A stretch of 64,000 bases of DNA. It comes from Diplocloster hominis. GTDB lineage: Bacteria; Bacillota; Clostridia; Lachnospirales; Lachnospiraceae. Each line of letters opens with the position of its first letter. Within the stretch, counting starts at the first letter, position 1. The translations under genes and the position numbers were made by a program. Under the pieces are notes generated by a model. It was not told the origin of the DNA, did no database searches, and saw nothing but the letters and a program-made list of their open reading frames with translations. Shown one piece after another: positions 41,735-51,892 of this stretch. The DNA lies in NCBI RefSeq assembly GCF_032380655.1, contig NZ_JAWDIY010000015.1:62001-126000 (forward strand), read 5' to 3'.

Positions 41735-43204
41735 TTACGGAGTAAAAACCGGTGGTGTCCGGATCGACACGGCTTCCGGCAGACCGCATTTGATCAAAAA
41801 ATCACGGACCACCGTCAGGATATGACAGTAGCAGGCGGAAAGGCCGGTGGCGAAGCCGGCGGCGTCCCCCGCCTGAAGACAATGAAAAGCTTTCAGGCTG
41901 ATTAAGTTCAGCTGGTTTGTACTATTGCTTTTGCCGCTGTAAAAAGAGAAATAATATCCCCATAACAGCAGTTTGTTAATTTCCTTTAAAATAACCCGGT
42001 AAGGATGCAAATCTAAATATTTCATAATACAGAAGAAAATCTCTTTTAATGGTATCGCCTGCTGTTCCTCAAAGTGAGATTGCAGGGCGTTGAGATCCTC
42101 AGCTGTGAACCGGTCGAAAACGAGCAGCGCAGCAGGCCCGATCAGCAGAGCCATGAGCTGCAGGCCGCTCAGATAAAGCAGTGTATCATGGCGAAAGGTT
42201 TTGTCCTTCATACAGTGAAATGTAGCCTGGTCATCCTGCATGATCACCCGAGTCCCCTTGGCGTTTAAGGTTTGGCCAAAGCCCAGTTGATTTAATATGG
42301 AAAGGGCTTTTCGTATCGTGGATACGGATACGCCGTATTGTTCCGCAAGCTTTGCTTCCGGCGGAAGATAGGAACCGGATGGATATAAGCCGGTCCCTAT
42401 TTTATTGATGAGGTCCCGGGCAATCTGGGTATAATAGTGATCCCGGCCACGCTCTGCATGCCATACATAGGAGACATCCGTATCGTCCGGTACATTCGGA
42501 TAATTCTCTGAAAATTCTTCGAGCAGACAAAGGATATAATCAGTGATTTCATGATAAATGTCCTGGAAACAGCGTTTGGCATTCTGGGAATCGCTTTTTT
42601 CCAGGGCCTGGGTTATGGCAGACAGATACCTGCGGGCATTCTGTAAATTCGGTTTGTCGGCGGGGGAGCGGTATTCCACAAAAAAAGGTACGTGGGCATA
42701 AACCCGCAGACTCGAATACAATTCATGAAACAACAGGTTCCCTGACGCATGTAATACATCGTGCAGCAGGAAATTGACGGTCCGCCAGCCATTCTTTGAA
42801 TTGGTTTTTTTGGAGTATGACAGCGCATAAGCGTAATGTTCCATGCTCCGCACATCGCAGACGGAAACGGAAAAAGAGAGCAGAAGAGGCATGATGATTT
42901 CCAGCGTTCTATATGCATCCGCAATGGCGGTACGGCATCTTAAGATATACGGGACACAAGAGGACGCTGCACCGTTTTCGGGCCAACGGTAGATCACAAC
43001 CGCCGGTTTCCGTTCCTGTGTACGGATGAGACCTTCCTCTTTCAGCACGTGCAGTACATCTTTGACCGTGCGTATACCTACATGGTAAATCTCGCAGATT
43101 TGGCTCATGGACGGCAGGGAGCTGCCATAATCGAATTGGCCGGTTGTAATCTGCTTGCGCAAATTTTGATACAGATAGTCAAATAACGTTCTTTTATTGT
43201 TCAT
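41735..43204 (-). CDS. Regulator with two GntR winged-helix domains
   Basis: A 489-residue protein with an unusual repeated layout. The first GntR winged helix is at 5-72 (LRKQITTGQFDYGSSLPSMS, HVGIRTVKDVLHVLKEEGLI), a helical domain follows at 85-240, then a second GntR winged helix at 256-322 (IARDLINKIGTGLYPSGSYL, YGVSVSTIRKALSILNQLGF) and another helical domain to the end. A single polypeptide could thus bind two half-sites. The helical parts lack an obvious FCD metal site. GGAGGGAT precedes the ATG. It is divergent from the Cache-EAL gene, 134 bases away. Confidence 0.85.
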   Translation of the reverse strand: MNNKRTLFDYLYQNLRKQITTGQFDYGSSLPSMSQICEIYHVGIRTVKDVLHVLKEEGLIRTQERKPAVVIYRWPENGAASSCVPYILRCRTAIADAYRTLEIIMPLLLSFSVSVCDVRSMEHYAYALSYSKKTNSKNGWRTVNFLLHDVLHASGNLLFHELYSSLRVYAHVPFFVEYRSPADKPNLQNARRYLSAITQALEKSDSQNAKRCFQDIYHEITDYILCLLEEFSENYPNVPDDTDVSYVWHAERGRDHYYTQIARDLINKIGTGLYPSGSYLPPEAKLAEQYGVSVSTIRKALSILNQLGFGQTLNAKGTRVIMQDDQATFHCMKDKTFRHDTLLYLSGLQLMALLIGPAALLVFDRFTAEDLNALQSHFEEQQAIPLKEIFFCIMKYLDLHPYRVILKEINKLLLWGYYFSFYSGKSNSTNQLNLISLKAFHCLQAGDAAGFATGLSACYCHILTVVRDFLIKCGLPEAVSIRTPPVFTP

Positions 43205-43338
43205 TCCAATCCCTCCCTGTTTAATGTATCACAAAAAATGGTAACAAGCTATATGCTTACGTACTCAAATACTATCTTGTGTGTCAGTTTTTGTTTTGTT
43301 AAAATATTATTTATCATAAAGAGAATGAAGGATCGAAA

Positions 43339-45576
43339 ATGAGTCACTCAGGAGCAATTATGAAAAAAGTGAAAATACCAATCATAGCTTTGACCGTGAT
43401 TATTCTTGCCATGTCTGTCATTACGGTCTGGAATGCGGCCGAACTTCATAACATTATTTCACATAAGACACAGAGATATGTAAAAGATGTATCTCTTCAA
43501 TTAACCAGTGATATTGAGGGGAGATTGAAGAAAATCACCCAGGATATGCTGGCCCTGGAAGACAGTGTGCTGAAAATCTACGATTACCAGGATGTAGAAG
43601 GATTAAAAGAATTTTTAGACCGGAAGGCCGCCGTACTGGAATTTGATTCCCTGATTATAAGTTCCTGTACGGGCAGAAGCTATGCGACCGGAATCACCGT
43701 GGACAATCTTTTGGAGCTTCCCGGAGTGCAGGACGCTTTAAAGGGTAATAACGGGGTCTCTTTCCTGGATGGACAGAGCATTCTCTATTCTGTTCCGTTC
43801 TATGAGGATGGGCAGGTTGTGGGAGTTCTGTCCGGAATACGCAGTAAAGCCAATATGCAGAAACTAATCCAGCCCCACAGCTTTGACGGGAAGGGCCTGA
43901 CCTGCATCTCGGACAGCGATGGAAATGTCATAATCTCGCCCACGGATCTGGACCCTTTTTTAAGACTGGATCATATATTTACACAAGAGACGAAAACCAG
44001 GCAGCGGGAACTTCAGTCCATATACCAGATGCGGGATAATATGCGCAGCCGGCAGGGAGGGGTCTTTACCTTTACAGCCCTTAACGGTTCAGAACTGGTT
44101 CTTTCCTATGATACATTGGAGCCTTATGACTGGGTATTGCTGACACTGGTTCCGGCGGATCTGATCAGCCAGGATACGGATCGGTATGTGACGAAAACCT
44201 TTCTGATTACCGCAGGGATCATTCTGGTATTCGCGCTGTCCCTGCTGATCGTTACCAATACGTTTTGCAGCCACAGAAAAGCGCTGGAGCGGATCGCTTT
44301 TGAAGATGCCGTAACCGGCGGTATGAGCAATGCAGCCTTTCAATTGCAATGCAAAGAAATGCTGCAGAAGGCTCCCGCAGGTACATACACGGTGATATCA
44401 CTGAATATGAAGGACTTCAAACTGATCAATGAAAATTTCGGGAGCCCGTCCGGAGATGCCACCTTGCGTTATATTGGAGAAGTCCTGAAGAGAAATCTTA
44501 AGCCCGGCGAGCTGTGCGCCCGCGGGGAAGCCGATAACTTTTTCCTGTGCTTAAAAGAAGCGGAGAGGAACCGTATCCAATCCAGATTGGACCGGATACT
44601 GGAAGAGGTGAACTCCTTTAATAAAAACAGGGAAGAACCCTATTATTTAACCATCTCACAGGGAGCTTATCTGGTGGATCAGCCTTCTATGGATATTACG
44701 CTGATTCAGGACCGAGCCAAGACAGCCTGCCGCGCCCAGAGATATCAATCACAGCAGCCGGTCGCTTACTATGATTCTGCGATCACCAGACGGCTGCAGA
44801 AGGAGCATGAACTAAACGACCTGTTCGACAAATCCCTGCAAAATCACGATTTTCAGGTTTATCTTCAGCCTAAGGTATGTCCGTACAGCGGCCGCATAAT
44901 GGGGGCGGAGGCATTAGTCCGCTGGCAGCACCCGAAACGGGGAATGATCCCTCCCTCGGAGTTTATTCCCTTGTTTGAAAAAAACGGAAATATCTGCCGT
45001 CTGGATAATTATATGTTCGGGGAAGTCTGCGCCCTGATAGAACGATGGAGAAAAGAGAATAAGCCAATTTTCCCGATATCAGTCAATCTGTCCCGTCAGC
45101 ATTTCCGGAATCCGGATCTGCTGCCTCATCTGTCCGAAATCGCCCGAAAACACCAGATACCGGATGGCATGATTGAGCTGGAACTGACCGAATCCGTATT
45201 CTTCGACGACAGGAGAATCGAAATCGTAAAAGAAAATATTAAGGCCATGCATAAACTGGGATTTTTATGCTCCCTGGACGATTTTGGCACCGGTTATTCT
45301 TCCCTGGGCCTGTTAAAAGAATTTGATATCGATACGATAAAGCTGGACCGCAAATTCGTCCAGGACATCACAAACCCCAAAAGCCAGCACATTCTGGCGT
45401 GTATCATGGAACTGACCAAAAATCTGAACATAAAAACAGTCGCAGAAGGGATAGAGACCCAGGAACAACTCGGTTTTCTAAAAGTCTTGCACTGCGATCT
45501 CATCCAGGGCTATCTGTATGCAAAGCCCATGCCCATCCCTGAATTTGAGCAATGGGCAGAAAACCACCTGTTCTGA
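43339..45576 (+). CDS. Membrane c-di-GMP protein: Cache sensor, degenerate GGDEF, EAL
   Basis: A 745-residue protein: membrane segment (about 14-32), a dCache-like extracytoplasmic domain (about 40-275), second membrane segment (about 285-308), GGDEF domain (about 320-470) and EAL domain (about 490-740). The GGDEF signature reads ARGEADNFFL, so cyclase activity is probably lost. The EAL domain is complete: GAEALVRWQHP, NLSRQHF, ELTES, LDDFGTGYSSL, IKLDRKFVQ, EGIETQEQ and GYLYAKP. It should hydrolyse c-di-GMP when the Cache domain senses its ligand. Start at ATG 43339 (AAGGA) or ATG 43360. Confidence 0.92.
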   Translation: MSHSGAIMKKVKIPIIALTVIILAMSVITVWNAAELHNIISHKTQRYVKDVSLQLTSDIEGRLKKITQDMLALEDSVLKIYDYQDVEGLKEFLDRKAAVLEFDSLIISSCTGRSYATGITVDNLLELPGVQDALKGNNGVSFLDGQSILYSVPFYEDGQVVGVLSGIRSKANMQKLIQPHSFDGKGLTCISDSDGNVIISPTDLDPFLRLDHIFTQETKTRQRELQSIYQMRDNMRSRQGGVFTFTALNGSELVLSYDTLEPYDWVLLTLVPADLISQDTDRYVTKTFLITAGIILVFALSLLIVTNTFCSHRKALERIAFEDAVTGGMSNAAFQLQCKEMLQKAPAGTYTVISLNMKDFKLINENFGSPSGDATLRYIGEVLKRNLKPGELCARGEADNFFLCLKEAERNRIQSRLDRILEEVNSFNKNREEPYYLTISQGAYLVDQPSMDITLIQDRAKTACRAQRYQSQQPVAYYDSAITRRLQKEHELNDLFDKSLQNHDFQVYLQPKVCPYSGRIMGAEALVRWQHPKRGMIPPSEFIPLFEKNGNICRLDNYMFGEVCALIERWRKENKPIFPISVNLSRQHFRNPDLLPHLSEIARKHQIPDGMIELELTESVFFDDRRIEIVKENIKAMHKLGFLCSLDDFGTGYSSLGLLKEFDIDTIKLDRKFVQDITNPKSQHILACIMELTKNLNIKTVAEGIETQEQLGFLKVLHCDLIQGYLYAKPMPIPEFEQWAENHLF

Positions 45577-45591
45577 ACTATCCAAATGCAG

Positions 45592-45665
45592 GAAAAACCG
45601 GGACTGATTCCGTAAGCCTCTGGCGCGGCACCGACGCCTCAGGTGCGGAATCATCCCGTTTTTCG
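45592..45665 (+). terminator. Terminator after the EAL gene
   Basis: CGGGACTGATTCCG and CGGAATCATCCCG form an outer stem with one bulge. An inner CCTCTGGCG / CGCCTCAGG stem is interrupted by a GGCACC loop region. TTTTTC follows. It is long for a terminator and may also belong to a repeat class. Confidence 0.65.
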
Positions 45666-45732
45666 ATTGTATCCAGGGAAACCTTCCTACAACCCAACAT
45701 CTAGTGGTTGGATTTTCCTTGAAATCAGGTTG

Positions 45733-45761
45733 TTGTGTTCCTTGAAATCAGGTGCTATAAT
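45733..45761 (+). promoter_or_regulatory. Promoter of mutS-mutL-miaA
   Basis: TTGTGT (45733-45738) and TATAAT (45756-45761) are 17 bases apart. The 15-base sequence TCCTTGAAATCAGGT occurs twice around it, once inside the spacer. Confidence 0.65.
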
Positions 45762-45799
45762 AAAACGGATAATACGCGAAGATAAGGAAGGTTTCACAG

Positions 45800-48439
45800 A
45801 TGGCAGAATTAACACCGATGATGCAGCAGTACGTAAAGACGAAGGAAGAGTATCAGGATTGTATTTTGTTTTATAGATTGGGTGATTTTTATGAGATGTT
45901 TTTTGAGGATGCGCTGACGGCCTCCCGGGAGCTGGAGATCACCCTTACGGGAAAGGACTGCGGCCTTGAGGAGCGGGCGCCCATGTGTGGGATTCCCTAC
46001 CACGCGGTGGAGGGGTATCTGACGAAGCTGGTGAAAAAAGGATACAAGGTGGCGATCTGCGAGCAGGTGGAGGACCCTAAGATGGCCAAAGGCCTGGTGA
46101 AACGGGAAGTGGTCCGTATCGTGACACCGGGAACGAATTTCAATACGCAGACTTTGGATGAGTCGAAAAATAATTATCTGATGTGCATTGTCTATCTGGA
46201 TGAAAAATACGGGGTTTCGGTTTCCGATATCACCACCGGGGAGTTTCTGGTGACTGAACTGGATACGGACCGGAAACTGATCGATGAGATCCATAAATAT
46301 ATGCCATCGGAGATTATCTGCAACGACTCTTTTTATGTCAGCGGGATGGATCTGGAGGATCTGCAGAACAGGCTGGGTATCACGATTTATTCCCAGGATG
46401 CCTGGTATTTTGACGATGAGAAATGTATCCGGGTGCTCAAGGAGCATTTCCAGGTGGGAAGCCTGGATGGATTGGGACTAAAGGACTACGACTGTGGGAT
46501 CATCGCCGCAGGGGCCATGCTGCAGTATCTCTATGAGACACAGAAAACGCCGCTTCAGCATATGACCACTCTGACTCCCTATGCCACCGGAAAATTTATG
46601 GTGATCGACAGCTCCACCAGGAGAAATCTGGAACTGGTGGAAACGATGCGGGAAAAGCAAAAAAAGGGTTCGCTGCTGTGGGTACTGGATAAAACAAAAA
46701 CGGCTATGGGAGCCCGTATGCTGCGCAGCTATATAGAACAGCCTTTGATCAATGAAAAAGAGATCGAAAAAAGACTCTCTGCCATCGAAGAACTGAACCG
46801 GAACGCGATTACCAGGGAGGAGATCCGGGAGTATCTGAATCCGGTCTATGACCTGGAACGGCTGATCAGCAAGATCAGCTATAAAACCGCCGGGCCAAGG
46901 GATCTGAATGCCTTTGCCGGTTCCCTGTATATGCTGCCGCATATTAAGTTCCTGCTAAAGAATCTGCAGGCGCCGCTGCTTCAGGAGATCTATGAGGAAA
47001 TTGATGAGTTAAGCGACCTGTATGAACTGGTGAAATCATCGATCCAGGAGGAACCTCCGATCACAATCCGGGAGGGCGGAATTATCCGGGACGGCTACCA
47101 TGAAGAGGTGGACAAGTTAAGGCACGCCAAGACCGAAGGGAAGAACTGGCTGGCCGATCTGGAAGCCAGGGAAAAGGAAAAGTCCGGGATTAAAAATCTG
47201 AAAATAAAGTTTAATAAAGTATTTGGCTATTATCTGGAGGTTACAAACTCCTATAAGGATATGGTGCCGGATTATTTTGTGCGGAAGCAGACGATGGCAA
47301 ATGCCGAGCGCTACATTACTCCTGAATTAAAAGAACTGGAGGATATGATTCTGGGGGCGGAGGATAAGCTTACAGTGCTGGAATACAACCTGTTCTGCCA
47401 GGTCCGGGACCAGATCGCAGAAGAGGTGGTGCGTATCCAGACCACAGCCCGGGCGGTTGCAAAGACGGATGTGTTTGCCTCCTTAGCGCTGGTGGCGGAA
47501 CGCAATAATTATGTCCGTCCGAAGATAAATCAGAAGGGGATCATTGATATCAAGGATGGCAGGCATCCGGTAGTGGAGCGGATGATTGCCAACGATATGT
47601 TCATTCCGAACGATACTTATCTGGATCACAGGGATAAGAGAATTTCCATTATCACGGGGCCGAATATGGCTGGAAAATCCACCTATATGCGGCAGGCGGC
47701 GCTGATCGTGCTGATGGCCCAGATCGGCAGCTTTGTGCCGGCCAGAAGTGCCAATATCGGGATCGTGGACCGGATCTTTACCCGGGTGGGCGCGTCCGAT
47801 GATCTGGCGTCCGGGCAGAGTACTTTCATGGTGGAGATGACAGAGGTTGCCAACATTTTGCGGAACGCCACCTCAGACAGCCTGCTGATCCTGGACGAGA
47901 TCGGCCGGGGAACCAGCACCTTTGACGGATTGAGCATCGCGTGGGCCGTAGTGGAGTACATAAGCAATCCGAAGCTTCTGGGGGCAAAGACCTTGTTCGC
48001 CACTCATTATCATGAGCTGACAGAGCTGGAGGGAAAACTGAACAATGTGAACAATTACTGTATCGCGGTAAAAGAAAAGGGGGATGATATCGTCTTCCTG
48101 CGAAAAATCGTCAAAGGCGGCGCGGATAAGAGCTACGGAATCCAGGTGGCCAAGCTGGCCGGTGTGCCGGATCTGGTTATCGACCGGGCAAAAGAACTGG
48201 TGGAGGAGCTAAGCGACGCGGATATTACGGCGAAGGCGAGGGATATCGCGGCCGGTTCCAGCGGATTTATTACGGAATCCCTCCATTCTATGGACGTGGA
48301 ACAGATTTCCCTGTTCGACACGGTCCGGGACGATGATATAATTCTGGAATTAAGGGATATCGATATCAGTACCTTGACACCGATTGACGCGTTAAATACC
48401 ATTTACCGCCTGCAGAACAAGATTAAAAACCGGTGGTAG
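45800..48439 (+). CDS. mutS: DNA mismatch repair protein MutS
   Basis: An 879-residue MutS1. The mismatch-reading Phe-X-Glu is in LGDFYEMFFEDA (about residue 30). Connector, lever and clamp domains follow, and the ATPase has Walker A TGPNMAGKSTYM, Walker B LLILDEIGRGTSTFDG and the His switch ATHYHEL. The C-terminus has the HTH-like tail expected for MutS dimers. AAGGAAGG precedes ATG 45800. It is followed 23 bases later by mutL and then miaA, the common clostridial order. Confidence 0.97.
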   Translation: MAELTPMMQQYVKTKEEYQDCILFYRLGDFYEMFFEDALTASRELEITLTGKDCGLEERAPMCGIPYHAVEGYLTKLVKKGYKVAICEQVEDPKMAKGLVKREVVRIVTPGTNFNTQTLDESKNNYLMCIVYLDEKYGVSVSDITTGEFLVTELDTDRKLIDEIHKYMPSEIICNDSFYVSGMDLEDLQNRLGITIYSQDAWYFDDEKCIRVLKEHFQVGSLDGLGLKDYDCGIIAAGAMLQYLYETQKTPLQHMTTLTPYATGKFMVIDSSTRRNLELVETMREKQKKGSLLWVLDKTKTAMGARMLRSYIEQPLINEKEIEKRLSAIEELNRNAITREEIREYLNPVYDLERLISKISYKTAGPRDLNAFAGSLYMLPHIKFLLKNLQAPLLQEIYEEIDELSDLYELVKSSIQEEPPITIREGGIIRDGYHEEVDKLRHAKTEGKNWLADLEAREKEKSGIKNLKIKFNKVFGYYLEVTNSYKDMVPDYFVRKQTMANAERYITPELKELEDMILGAEDKLTVLEYNLFCQVRDQIAEEVVRIQTTARAVAKTDVFASLALVAERNNYVRPKINQKGIIDIKDGRHPVVERMIANDMFIPNDTYLDHRDKRISIITGPNMAGKSTYMRQAALIVLMAQIGSFVPARSANIGIVDRIFTRVGASDDLASGQSTFMVEMTEVANILRNATSDSLLILDEIGRGTSTFDGLSIAWAVVEYISNPKLLGAKTLFATHYHELTELEGKLNNVNNYCIAVKEKGDDIVFLRKIVKGGADKSYGIQVAKLAGVPDLVIDRAKELVEELSDADITAKARDIAAGSSGFITESLHSMDVEQISLFDTVRDDDIILELRDIDISTLTPIDALNTIYRLQNKIKNRW

Positions 48440-48462
48440 GAGCTTTGCCGCGGGAGGAAAAT

Positions 48463-50844
48463 ATGGGTAGAATAGAAGTATTAGATCAACACACAATCGA
48501 CAAAATCGCGGCCGGTGAAGTGATCGAGCGGCCTTCGTCCGTGGTTAAGGAGCTGGCGGAGAATGCCATCGATGCCGGGGCCAGCTCGGTTACGGTAGAG
48601 ATAAAAGAGGGCGGGACCAGCTTCATCCGGATCACAGATAACGGAAGCGGCATTGAGAAAGATCAGGTGACGACGGCGTTCCTGCGTCATTCCACCAGTA
48701 AGATCCGGGCAGTGGAGGATTTGATGACGATTCACTCCCTGGGATTCAGGGGCGAGGCTTTATCCAGCATAGCCGCGGTTGCCCAGGTGGAGCTGGTGAC
48801 AAAGCCCCATGCAGATACCACGGGAATCCGCTATATTATCGAAGGGGGAAAAGAAGTCAGTCTGGAGGAAGTGGGAGCTCCCGACGGGACCACATTTCTG
48901 GTTAGAAATCTTTTCTATAACACGCCAGCCCGGAAGAAGTTTTTGAAAACCGCTATGACGGAGGCCGGTTATATCAATGACCTGCTGATCAAATTAGCGC
49001 TGTCGCATCCGGACATTTCCTTTAAATTCATCAATAATGGACAGGTGAAGCTGCACACTTCCGGGAATACAAACCTGAAGGATATCATTTACGGTGTATA
49101 TGGCCGGGAGATCGCTTCGGAACTGATCGCTGTCGAGGCCGGGGATGCCGGAGTGCAGATCCGGGGATTCATCGGCAAGCCGGTCATATCCAGAGGCAAC
49201 CGGAATTACGAAAATTATTATATCAACGGCCGGTATATTAAAAGCCAGATTATATCCAAGGCCATCGAGGATGCCTATAAAACCTTTATGATGCAGCACA
49301 AATACCCGTTTGCCGTCCTGCATTTTACCATCGAGGGGGATCTGCTGGATGTCAATGTGCATCCGACCAAGATGGAGCTGCGCATTTCCAATCAGGAGGA
49401 GATCTATGGGCTGATCGTCCGGACACTGAAGGATGCGCTGTCCGGCAGAGAGCTGATTCCGGAAGTTACTCTGGATTTTGGCAAAGAGAAGGGAAAGGCG
49501 GCTGAGGATCAAAAAGAGGCAGCCGGGCAAAATGTTATCCCAGATCAAGCGACCACCATAGAACAATATGAAAATGCGGATCAAGCGGAAAACCTGGAAC
49601 AAAAAGAAAAGGCAGTGCGAAATGATAACGCGGGACCGTTTTCGTCAGAGAGACTGGATCTGCGGCTGACACGGAGGAACGAGCGTCCTGGTGTCCCGGT
49701 AAAGGAAGCCGCGGAAGGAAAAATTTCTTATGGGTTGGAATATGAGACGCAAAAACAGGGGAATCCTTCTGATAGCAGGAAAAGCGTCCAGCCGGCACCG
49801 GACAAGGAAAGAGATCCGGGCCAGAAGAACCTGGAATATTTTATGCAGGAAATGCGCAGGCGCGTGATTGCCAACCATGAGGCGCAGATGGAGACGCAGC
49901 GTCTCTATGAGCAGATACAGCCTATTCATAAAACGGTTCAACCGGGAGAGGACAGCGGGGAGATTCCGTCAAAGGAAGTCCATCAAAATAGATTATATAA
50001 GGATAACCAGGCGCAGAACGGAAAATCAGATTATCCGGCATTTGTACAGGAAGAAAGTATTTACGGCCGGCCGGACGCGCAGGGATGGACAGGCCCGGTA
50101 AGCGAAGAGGCTGAAAGCGCGAAGGTTGAAAGTGTGGAAGTTGAAAGCGCGGAAGCTGAAAGTGCGGCGGCAGCGGACGGGATAAGAACGCGGCCGGATG
50201 CTTCTGAAATTACAAAAGCAGAACAATTGGAATTGTTCGAGCACCGTCTGCTGGATAAGGACTCCAGAATGGAACACCGGATCATCGGTCAGCTGTTTGA
50301 GACCTACTGGCTGGTACAGTTCCAGGATCATCTGTATATCATCGACCAGCACGCGGCCCATGAAAAGGTCCTGTACGAGAGAACCATGAAAAGTTTGGCG
50401 TCCAGGGAGTTTACGTCCCAGCTGCTAAGCCCGCCTATCATTCTGACGCTTACCATGCAGGAGGCGGAGCTGCTGAAGCGTTATCAGGACTATTTTACAC
50501 AGATCGGGTTTGAGATCGAACCCTTCGGCGGCAATGAATATTCAGTCCGAGCTGTTCCGGACAATCTGTTCGGAATTGCGCAGAAAGATCTGCTGATCGA
50601 ATTAATCGACGGGCTGGCGGATTTTCATATTACGATGGAAGCAGATATGATCAATCAAAAGATCGCGTCCATGTCGTGCAAAGCCGCCGTAAAGGGGAAT
50701 CAGGTTTTGTCCGGGGCGGAGGCCAAAGCATTGATCGACGAACTCTTAGAGCTGGAGAATCCATATAACTGCCCGCATGGAAGGCCGACGATTATTTCCA
50801 TGTCGAAATATGAACTGGAAAAGAAATTTAAAAGGATTGTCTGA
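48463..50844 (+). CDS. mutL: DNA mismatch repair protein MutL (endonuclease type)
   Basis: A 793-residue MutL. The GHKL ATPase domain has IDKIAAGEVIERP, ENAIDAGA, DNGSGI and LGFRGEAL. A transducer domain follows to about 335. A low-complexity linker (about 345-600) includes repeated Glu-Ser-Ala/Val units. The C-terminal domain has DQHAAHEKVLYE, matching the DQHA(X)2E(X)4E nicking motif, and CPHGRPTIISM. The long linker makes it larger than most MutL proteins. ATG 48463 follows GGGAGGAAA; the frame from 48433 is just read-through from mutS. Confidence 0.97.
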   Translation: MGRIEVLDQHTIDKIAAGEVIERPSSVVKELAENAIDAGASSVTVEIKEGGTSFIRITDNGSGIEKDQVTTAFLRHSTSKIRAVEDLMTIHSLGFRGEALSSIAAVAQVELVTKPHADTTGIRYIIEGGKEVSLEEVGAPDGTTFLVRNLFYNTPARKKFLKTAMTEAGYINDLLIKLALSHPDISFKFINNGQVKLHTSGNTNLKDIIYGVYGREIASELIAVEAGDAGVQIRGFIGKPVISRGNRNYENYYINGRYIKSQIISKAIEDAYKTFMMQHKYPFAVLHFTIEGDLLDVNVHPTKMELRISNQEEIYGLIVRTLKDALSGRELIPEVTLDFGKEKGKAAEDQKEAAGQNVIPDQATTIEQYENADQAENLEQKEKAVRNDNAGPFSSERLDLRLTRRNERPGVPVKEAAEGKISYGLEYETQKQGNPSDSRKSVQPAPDKERDPGQKNLEYFMQEMRRRVIANHEAQMETQRLYEQIQPIHKTVQPGEDSGEIPSKEVHQNRLYKDNQAQNGKSDYPAFVQEESIYGRPDAQGWTGPVSEEAESAKVESVEVESAEAESAAAADGIRTRPDASEITKAEQLELFEHRLLDKDSRMEHRIIGQLFETYWLVQFQDHLYIIDQHAAHEKVLYERTMKSLASREFTSQLLSPPIILTLTMQEAELLKRYQDYFTQIGFEIEPFGGNEYSVRAVPDNLFGIAQKDLLIELIDGLADFHITMEADMINQKIASMSCKAAVKGNQVLSGAEAKALIDELLELENPYNCPHGRPTIISMSKYELEKKFKRIV

Positions 50845-50889
50845 GGCAGAAATGACGGAGTATAGATTTTTAAGACAGAAGGTGACAAC

Positions 50890-51816
50890 ATGAAACGACC
50901 GCTTGTGATACTGACAGGCCCGACAGCGGTGGGAAAAACCCGGTTATCCATACGTCTGGCCAAGGCGATCGGCGGAGAGATCATATCTGCGGATTCCATG
51001 CAGGTATACCGGCATATGGATATCGGTTCCGCAAAAATACGGCGGGAAGAAATGCAGGGAGTGCCTCATCATCTGATCGATGTCTTGTCCCCCTTTGAAG
51101 AGTTTCATGTGGTAAAATTCAAAGAGCTGGCTTATCAGGCTATGGAACAGATCTATGACAGAGGGAACATACCGATCCTTACCGGAGGTACCGGATTTTA
51201 TATCCAGGCAGTTTTATATGATATTGATTTTACTGAAAACGGGGAGGATCCGTCTGTGCGGGAGGAATTAGAAGCGCTGGCCCGGGAAAAAGGGGCGTCT
51301 TACCTGCACGGGCGGTTATCCGAAGTTGACCCGGAGTCAGCCAGGATCATTCATGCCAATAATATCAAGCGTGTCATTCGTGCGCTTGAATACTACAGGC
51401 AGACAGGCCAGCCCATATCCGCTCACAATCAGTCGGAAAGGCAGAAGGAATCCCCCTACCGTTTCTCCTACTTCGTATTAAATGACGACCGTTCAAAACT
51501 CTATCAGCAGATTGATGCCCGGGTGGATCAGATGCTGGCGGACGGTCTGGTGGACGAGGTTCGTGCCCTGAAAGCCATGGGCTGCACAAAAGAAATGGTT
51601 TCCATGCAGGGTCTGGGCTACAAAGAAATCCTGGCCTGTCTCGACGGAGAGTGTACGCTTGAGGACGCAGTCTACATTCTCAAGCGGGACACCCGGCATT
51701 TTGCAAAACGCCAGCTCACATGGTTCAAAAGAGAGCGGGATGTGATCTGGGTCAACAAACCGGATTTTGACAACGACGAAGACCGGATTCTTGCATTCAT
51801 GCTAAACCAAATATAA
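50890..51816 (+). CDS. miaA: tRNA dimethylallyltransferase MiaA
   Basis: A 308-residue enzyme that prenylates A37 of UNN-reading tRNAs. P-loop ILTGPTAVGKTRLS is at the N-terminus, and DSMQVYRHMDIGSAK, GVPHHLIDVLSP, LTGGTGFYIQAVLYDIDF, NIKRVIRALEYY and RHFAKRQLTWFKRE are all in place. It is 46 bases downstream of mutL. Four GGACATGTCC palindromes follow its stop. Confidence 0.97.
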   Translation: MKRPLVILTGPTAVGKTRLSIRLAKAIGGEIISADSMQVYRHMDIGSAKIRREEMQGVPHHLIDVLSPFEEFHVVKFKELAYQAMEQIYDRGNIPILTGGTGFYIQAVLYDIDFTENGEDPSVREELEALAREKGASYLHGRLSEVDPESARIIHANNIKRVIRALEYYRQTGQPISAHNQSERQKESPYRFSYFVLNDDRSKLYQQIDARVDQMLADGLVDEVRALKAMGCTKEMVSMQGLGYKEILACLDGECTLEDAVYILKRDTRHFAKRQLTWFKRERDVIWVNKPDFDNDEDRILAFMLNQI

Positions 51817-51820
51817 ATGG

Positions 51821-51892
51821 GGACATGTCCAATCCAGTTTGGGACATGTCCAAACCGAAATGGACATGTCCCAAACTGAAATGGACATGTCC
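51821..51892. repeat. Element D: four GGACATGTCC palindromes in an inverted repeat
   Basis: The 10-base palindrome GGACATGTCC occurs at 51821, 51842, 51862 and 51883, that is 21, 20 and 21 bases apart (about two helical turns). The whole stretch from about 51817 to 51896 is also one imperfect inverted repeat with arms of about 38 bases. It follows miaA by four bases; no T-run follows, so a classical terminator is doubtful. Confidence 0.85.

Noticed and set aside
45643..45876. A 77-codon frame before mutS
   Set aside because: It covers the terminator and the mutS promoter and overlaps the mutS start in another frame.
51821..51892. CRISPR-like spacing of the GGACATGTCC repeats
   Set aside because: The repeats are 10-base palindromes with 10-11 base gaps that are themselves related, and no cas genes are present.
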